From Cyanophora paradoxa (lineage: Eukaryota > Glaucocystophyceae > Cyanophorales > Cyanophoraceae): DNA of 64,000 bases. The notes beneath the pieces are model-generated. The model was not told where the DNA came from and did not search any database. It was given only the letters and a program-made list of their open reading frames with translations. Below are positions 57,642 to 64,000 of the stretch, in pieces (within the stretch, counting starts at the first letter, position 1; each line of letters starts with the position of its first letter). Position numbers and translations under genes: made by a program. The DNA is taken from assembly GCA_004431415.1 (NCBI GenBank), contig QPMI01000255.1, positions 40,641-104,640 of the forward strand, written 5' to 3'.

Positions 57642-57910
57642 CTGTTCGGGGGCCAGAACGTGAGGGGCGCGGCGAGAGAGGCCGCGGGACGGGAGAACAG
57701 CGAGGCAGATGCGGAGAAGCGAGCGTCGCAGAAGATCGGGATTAAATCGAAGTTCCGCGCGCGCGCGCGACGCGCGGCCGGGAGCGGGGCGACGCACGAT
57801 CGAAGCAAGAAGCGGCCGGTCGAACTGGGTACAATTTCTGGTCGAACTGGGTACTCAATCGAAACGAGGGGGAGGGGTACGGTCGCAGAGACGAGCAAGC
57901 CGTCCTAGCG

Positions 57911-60900
57911 ATGGAGCGCCTGGACGAGGCGCTCGACGAGTTCAAAACTGGGCTCAATGGTGCGCTGAGCCGACGCGCCCCGCTCCACACCGCCGGCGCT
58001 CAGGGGAATGCTCGTTTCCCTGCAGCGAGCGCGCTCGACGGCGTCATCGAGATCGTCAAGGATGCTAAGTCCGAGGAGCAACTACGTGCGACGCGGCTCT
58101 CGCGGGGAAACCCGCCTTCGCGCGCCGACCCTGCTCGCATCGCCCGCAGTTCTGTACGCGAACGCCATTCTCGGCGGACAGAGTAAACTCCTCGAAGCCC
58201 TCTTGGTGGAAGCGTCGAAGAAGGTGCGCGAGAAGCGGCATCGGCTGCCTGCGCATGCTGCGGCCGAAGGCCACAGGCTCTAGGCTCTGCCCGCAGCTGC
58301 ACGTGGGCGCGTCGTCGCGGGCGCATCGTACGCAGGTACCGACGCGGAGCGCAGGGCGGGAAGGACACGAGGGAGGGGAAGAAGCGCGGCTACGAGACGC
58401 TGATGGCGGTCCTCGGCGCCCTGGGGCCCCGCGCCGCTCTCTTCGCCCCCGGGCTCGCGGTGCGGGCCCCCGCCGCCCGCCCGGGGAGCCCTCGCCCCTC
58501 ACGAGGTGCGGGGCGGGCAGCGGCGGCTGCGGGCGACGCTGTGGCGGGAGACGGATGCGGGGGCGGCGGAGGGGCTTCTGGAGGTGATGGAGGCGGCGCT
58601 GCGCCTGCCGCCCCCGGGCGGGGAGGGCCTGGACCGCTGGGCCGAGAGCCTCCAAGTCGAGGAGCTCGGTGAGCACGCCCCGCCCCGCCCCGCCCCGCCC
58701 CGCCCCGCCGCCGCCCTGGGCGAGGCCGGCCGCAGCGAACGATTGCCTCGTGAACTACTCGAAGGGGCAGCGATCCCAGACCGGTACCCCCGCCCCCCCC
58801 TCCCCCCCGGGGCCCCGGACGAGTGGCGCGCAGTGAAGGGCCGCCTCCTGGCGCTGCTGGGGGCGCTGGCGGAGGTGTACCCCGGCAAGATGAGCCTGGA
58901 TAAGCGGGACAAGCGCATCGGCGAGCGGATCCTCTCTGAGCTGCGGTGCGGGCGGCGCCGGTCCTGCCGCCGCGCCGCCTCACGCTGCGCAGCGTCGAGA
59001 TGCCGAAGCTGCGGGACGTGCACGGGCGGCCCCAGATGCAGGTGGCCGCCTCGCCCCCCCCCCCCTCTCCCCCCCCCTCCGCCCCTCCCCCCTCCCCCCC
59101 CCCCCTCCCCCCCGCCCCCGCCCCCGCCGCCGGCCGGCGGGCGCCCAAGGGCGGCAGATTATGGCGGGGGCGATGATGGGCCTGAGCGCCTACTTGGCGA
59201 ACTTCAGCGACGAGCTCGAGAAGCCCGGTGCGGGGGCCCGCAGCCGGCCGGGGGGCCCTGGCCGACGCCGGGGGCAGCGTCGCCGCTGGCGGACGAGGTG
59301 TACGCGTGGGTCATGCAGGCGGTCGAGCGGGCGCTGGAGGAGACGCCGCAGCGCTACGCCCTCCCCCGGGGCGCCCTCGCCATCCTCCGCCGCCACGCAG
59401 GGCTCTTCGGGCGGCAGCTGGTGGCGGACTTCGGAACCCTGCTGCGCTCCCTCGCCGCCCTCTGCAAGCACAAGAACGCCGACCTCCGGCGCGAGGCGAC
59501 CGGCGCCGCCGAGGCCTTTCTGCGCGAGGCCTGCGCCGGCATGGAGCCCTCGGCGGGGCCCGAGGCGGCGCGCTCGTACCGGCTGCTGCTGCGGGTCACG
59601 CTGGAGCAGCTGCAGGCGGCGGCGGTGACGGGGGACACGCACGTGGCGGTGCTGGCGGCGGAGGCGCTGGCGGGGCCCGTCGCGCGCTTCGCGGGGGCGG
59701 AGGACGTGGGGAAGCTGCTGGAGCGGGTGCTGGCCTTCTCGGAGCGGCTGCACCGCGGGGGCGCCGAGGAGCAGGAGGAGATGCTCCCCTTCCTCGCCCC
59801 GCTCCTGCGCGCCGCCGCCGCCCTCCTCCACGAGCTCCCCGCCGCCCCCGCCGCCCTCGGGCCCCTCCAGCGCCTCTTCGCCGCCGTCTTCCTCGCCTAC
59901 CCGCGCCTCTTCGGCCGCCAGCAGAGCGCGCTGCGCGCCGCCCTCCACATGTTCCTCGCCGCCCTCCACGCCAAGGGCTCCGCCCTCCGCGCCCTCCTCT
60001 CCGACACCCGCGCGCCCCGCCCCGCTCTGCCCCGCCGCCGCCGCCGCTGAGGCCCCGCAGTGTTCCAGGCGCTGGTGCTCACCGTCTCGAGCGACGGGCA
60101 GGGGGCGGGCCGCTACCGGGCAGCGCCGGCCGGGGTCGCGGACACCCTCGAGTTCGACGTCCCCGTGCGCCCTGCCGCCGCCTCCCTCCTCCGCGGGGCC
60201 TGAGCCGGCGCAGGCGTACTGGCGGATCTACCAGGAGCTGTGGGGCTCGCTGCTGGGGGGGCGCCTGGAGGAGGCGGACGGGCGGGTGCTGGCGGGGGCG
60301 GGGCGGCGGGAGGAGGTGGCGGCGGCCGTGTACGACGAGTTCATGGAGGGGGCCGTCCTGCCCCTCCTCCGCCGCCTTGACCTCGGCTACGCCCTCGCCG
60401 ACCCCGACGCCCCCGACGAGCCCGGCCCCGGCCCCGGCCCCGCCGCCCCCGCGGGAGAGCCGCCGCCGGGCGGGGGCGGGTCGCAGGGGGAGGGCGGGGC
60501 CGGGGCGGGGCGGGAGGAGGGGAGGAGCGGGGGGTGCGGCTGGTGCCGGACGTGCCGAAGGACCACGCCCTCTTCGGCGTCCTCGTCGACCTCCTCGAGG
60601 CCCTCCTCCCCGCCCACCGCCCCGCCCTCTTCCTCCGGCCCGCCCCGCCCCGCCCCCCGCGCGCCCCGCCCTGACCCCCCGCCAGCTGGGCCCTGCCCTT
60701 CGGGCGCGAGGTTGTGGCGATGGCGCAGCGGCTTCCGCTCGTCTCGGGGCTCGACCGCCTCCTGCGGGCCGCCCTCCGCGTCCTCGACGCCACCCGCCAC
60801 TTCGAGCCCGACGGGCCGGCCCCCGACCCCGCCGCCCGCGACGTCCGCCCCCGCCCCGCACCGCAACCGCCCCGCGCCGCCCCGGGCCGCTGACGGGCGG

Positions 60901-63900
60901 CAGGGGGCGCTGGGGGTGTACGGGGCGTACCTGGAGGAGTCGTGCGTGCGGGCCGGGGCTCTGCGGGACGAGCGCCTCGTCGCCTGCCTCGAGATGCTCC
61001 TCGCCGCCCCGGCCCCCTGCCTCCGCTTCCCCGCCTTCCTCCGGCCCCTCGAGCTCGCCCTCCGCCTCGGCCCCGCCATCCACGCCCTAGCCGCCGCCGC
61101 CCTCGAGGCCCTCGAGCGCTGGCTGGACGCCACGCGCGGCGCCCCGCCGGGGCCCCGCTCCCTCCTCCACCACCTCCCCGCCCTCGCGCCGGCCCTCGAG
61201 CCCTACCTCCTCCCGGCCCCCGCCGACGAGGGCCCCGGCGGTGGCGCCGACACCGCCGCCCTCTCCGTCGCCCTCGGCTCCGGCTCGGCCCGGGGCACGC
61301 GCTCCGCGGCGGCCCTCCGGCGCCGCATGGAGGAGCGCAAGAAGCGCCTGGGCGTGCTCGCGGCGCGCGGCCAGCAGGCCCCCGAGGCGACCGCCTGGTC
61401 CGACCTCCAGCGGCGCGCCCTGCGCGTGCTGGGGCGCATGGGCGGCGACTGCCACGCCCTCGCCGGCGGCACCGACGAGGACGACGCCGCGTGCGCGCCG
61501 CCCCCCCCGCCGCGGCGCGCTGCGGGGTGAGGGGGCGGGCAGGGGGATGGAGGCGGGGGGGGCGTGGGGCGAGGAGGCGCGGGTGGCGCTGAAGCTGCCG
61601 ATGCGGGACAACAAGGTGGAGGTCTTCCTGGACGGCCTGCTCCCCGTCCTCGCCGAGCTCGCCGAGGGGGCCCCCGAGCGGGCCACCAAGGCGGCCGCCG
61701 CCGAGGCCCTCCACGCCCTCGCCGTCCACGTCGTCGCTCTCGACGCCTTCGCCTCCCTCGCCCGCCCCGCCCACGCCCACGCCTCCGCCTCCGCCCAGCC
61801 CCACGCCGAGCCGGCCCGCCCGCCCGCCCTCCCGCACCCGCCCCGCCCCGCCTGACGTCCCCGCAGAAGACGTACGAGGGGATCTACCGGCGCCTCTTCC
61901 CCGTCATCCTGCGCCTCGCCGTGGACCCCGACCAGGCGCGCCGGCCCCGCCCGCCGGGCCCCCGCCGGCCCTGACGCCGGCGCACCGGCAGGTGACGCGG
62001 ACGCTCTTCTCGAAGCTCGCCCTGCAGCTCGTCACCTGGTTCTCCCGCGACGCCCACGCGCGCCCGCCCCGGCCCCGCCCCGCCCCCGCGCCCCGCCGAC
62101 GGCCGGCAGAGCGCGGAGCTGGCGGCGGCGGCGCTGCTGGAGGCGGCCACGGAGGCGGCGTCGAGCGGGGGCGGCGGGGCGGCGGCGCTGCGCGAGTTCG
62201 GGGCGCGCTGCATCGCGGCCTTCGCGAAGTACGCGGTGCGGCACCAGGGGGCCGGGGGAACGGAGGCCGGGGCCGGGGCGGTGAAGGCGGTGGTGCGGCG
62301 GGTGGCGGCGATGCTGCGGCACCCGGACCCGCACCGGCGGGCGGGGGCGTGCCTGGCCCTCAACCACCCCGACTTCTACCGCGAGTTCCGCGAGCAGCGC
62401 GAGGCCGTCCTCCGCCACGCCCTGCCCCTCCTCCAGCACGCCCTCGCCGCCGCGCGCGCCGCCGACGGGGACGAGGCCTCGCTCGGCACCGGCCCCCTCG
62501 CCGTGGAGGCCGTCAACCACCTCGCCCGCATCGTCGTGCGCTACGCCGGCGAGCTCAAGCGCAGCCCCAAGGAGAAGAAGGCCCACGCCGAGTGGTCCGC
62601 CCTCCCGCCCTTCGTCGCCCGCCTCTTCTCCGTGCGCCCGCCCCGCCCCCCCGCCGGCCCCCGGGGCCTCACCGCGGCGGCAGGAGGACGTGGCGGCGCC
62701 CGAGCCCCGGTACCGGCACCTCTGCACCCTCATCTTCTCCCAGCTCGCCGTCCTCGACGCCCCGGGTGCGCTTTGCCGCCCCGCCCGCGCGGCCAGCGCT
62801 TAGCTGGGCGGCACGCAGGGGGCAACGCGGCGGCCTGGGTGCGCGCCTTCGAGAAGGAGCACGGGGCGGGGGCCCTCCTCCGGGCCCTCGAGGGCGCCGG
62901 CGACCTGCTCGCCGAGCGCCCGGCCGCTCCGCCGGCCCCGGAAGGCCCCGCCACGCCCGAGGCGGCGCCCTTTGCGGCGGAGGCGGCGGTGCGCTGGCTG
63001 CGCCAGCTCGCCGCCTCCTGCGAGGCGTACGCCTGGGTCAGCACCCAGGTGCGCGTCCCGGGCCTGCGGCGGGGCGGCGGCGGGGCGGCGAGCGGCGGCA
63101 GGGCTCGCGGATGTGGGGAGGCTGCTGGCGGAGCCCAAGGGCCGCCTGCTCGGCGCTGCACGCCACTTCCTCTCGACCTTCGCCCTCTGCGGCACCACCG
63201 CCGACGCTCGCCTCGCCAGGGCCGCCCCGCCGGCCCCGCCCGCGGCGCCGGAGGAAGGGCCCGTGTGGGAGGCCCGGGGGGCGGCGGCGCGGGCGCTGGT
63301 GAGGCTGCTGGTGCAGCTGGCGGAGCGGGACGCAGCGGTTCTCGCCGCGCGCTTCGCCGAGCTCGAGCCGGCCGCGGGGCCCGAGCCCGGGGCGGGCGCA
63401 AAGGGGGCCGGCGGGGGAAGCGAGGCGTGGCTGGCCCCTGAGGAGGCCCTCACTCGCCTCCTCGCCTGGGCTCTCTTCGGGGCCTCCGCCCTCGGATTAC
63501 CCCGCGAGCCCCCGCCGCCCCTCACCCGCCGCAAGACCGCCGCGCCGGCCCCGCACGCCCGCAAGGAGGAGGGCCCCAACGAGAAGGAAGCGGGCGGCGA
63601 GGAGGGCGGGCCGGCGTGGCGGGCGGCGCAGGAGCTGCGGCAACTGGCGCGGCGGCTCGTGGCGGCCCTCCCGGGGCCCTCGACGCGGCCCGCGCGGGGC
63701 GCGTGCGGGGCACGCTGGCGGCCCTCGTGCAGCGCTCCGCTTCAGCGCGGAGGCGCTGGCGGCGGCCTGCGCGGGGGGCGAGGCGGCGGCGGCGGCCGAC
63801 CTCGTGGCCGGCTACAGCGAGCTCGCCTCCGCCGGCGCCCTCGCGCCCCTCCTCGCCCCCGCCGGCCTCCCCGCCCACGCGCCGCTCCCGCGCGCCTCGC

Positions 63901-64000
63901 CGCGGCCGCGGCGGCGGTGCCGGCGGAGGCGGCGCCGGGGCGGCGGCTGCTGGCGAAGCGGCTGCTGGGGCTCGCGCTGGGGGCCGGCCTCGCCCCCGAG
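57911..64000 (+). CDS. PRKDC: DNA-dependent protein kinase catalytic subunit, N-terminal part (3' partial)
   Basis: Start ATG at 57911 ('MERLDEALDEFKTGLNG'). The gene runs off the window. Only helical HEAT-type repeats are present; the kinase domain would lie far downstream. Assignment rests on ordered similarity to the N-terminal and circular-cradle region of DNA-PKcs: 'YAWVMQAVERALEETPQRYA', 'LRSLAALCKHKNADLRREAT', 'LFAAVFLAYPRLFGRQQSAL' (59300-59960), 'LQRRALRVLGRMGGDCHAL' (about 61410), 'LPMRDNKVEVFLDGLLPVLA' (61597), 'TYEGIYRRLFPVILRLAVDP' (61870), 'LFSKLALQLVTWFSRDA' (62004), 'FGARCIAAFAKYAVRHQ' (62200), 'YREFREQREAV' (62380) and 'DEASLGTGPLAVEAVNHLAR' (62470). With Ku, DNA-PKcs binds DNA ends in non-homologous end joining. 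Many short C-rich introns interrupt it, including one with long C runs at 59055-59120. Confidence 0.88.

Overview
The window is nuclear DNA of a very GC-rich unicellular eukaryote, most likely a microalga or other chromist-type protist. The evidence: dense, short spliceosomal introns interrupt clearly eukaryotic genes (Elp3, DNA-PKcs, DDX52/Rok1, RBBP9, F-box, ankyrin, filamin/kelch); there are no operons; genes sit on alternating strands with short convergent and divergent gaps; and there is a long IPT/TIG plus beta-helix surface protein of a kind common in algae. I cannot place it to genus. The wide use of GC-AG introns recalls haptophytes and dinoflagellates, but that is only a hint. Because of the GC content, almost every strand and frame carries long open frames. 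Calls here rest on recognisable protein families and splice logic, not on ORF length.

Layout. 1-15.8 kb (+): one long secreted/membrane gene, 5' truncated by the window: about a dozen IPT/TIG repeats, a Cys-rich knot, a right-handed beta-helix (Pmp-type GGA repeats), a second Cys-rich segment, several membrane spans and a cytoplasmic tail. 17.2-25.2 kb (-): a kelch plus filamin-repeat protein. 24.8-30.8 kb: a giant near-perfect inverted repeat (arms about 2.7 kb, 100-bp spacer). It carries two head-on copies of an F-box/leucine-rich gene and a duplicated first exon of the kelch/filamin gene. The right arm also has a 506-bp insertion flanked by a 12-bp target duplication. 32.7-36.7 kb (-): an unrecognised Pro/Gly/Ala-rich protein. 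37.2-40.4 kb (-): an ankyrin-repeat protein. 40.6-42.5 kb (+): transaldolase. 43.8-46.2 kb (-): a bestrophin-like membrane protein. 46.6-48.8 kb (+): Elongator subunit Elp3. 49.0-51.6 kb (-): a carotenoid cleavage oxygenase. 51.7-54.3 kb (+): a DDX52/Rok1-type DEAD-box helicase. 54.4-55.3 kb (-): an RBBP9-type serine hydrolase. 55.7-57.7 kb (-): a Gly/Tyr-rich protein with tandem exon-intron modules. 57.9 kb to the end (+): the N-terminal part of DNA-PKcs.

The genes are mostly unrelated housekeeping and surface functions and do not form a pathway. The most unusual features are structural. (i) Many introns begin with GC and contain no GT at all; they are 45-80 nt long, C-rich, and often carry a CTGAC/CTGAG box a few bases before the AG. 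(ii) There is a 6-kb palindrome with a later insertion in one arm. (iii) Exon-plus-intron units are tandemly duplicated in two genes. (iv) C- or G-run length differences break frames and look like residual assembly indels.
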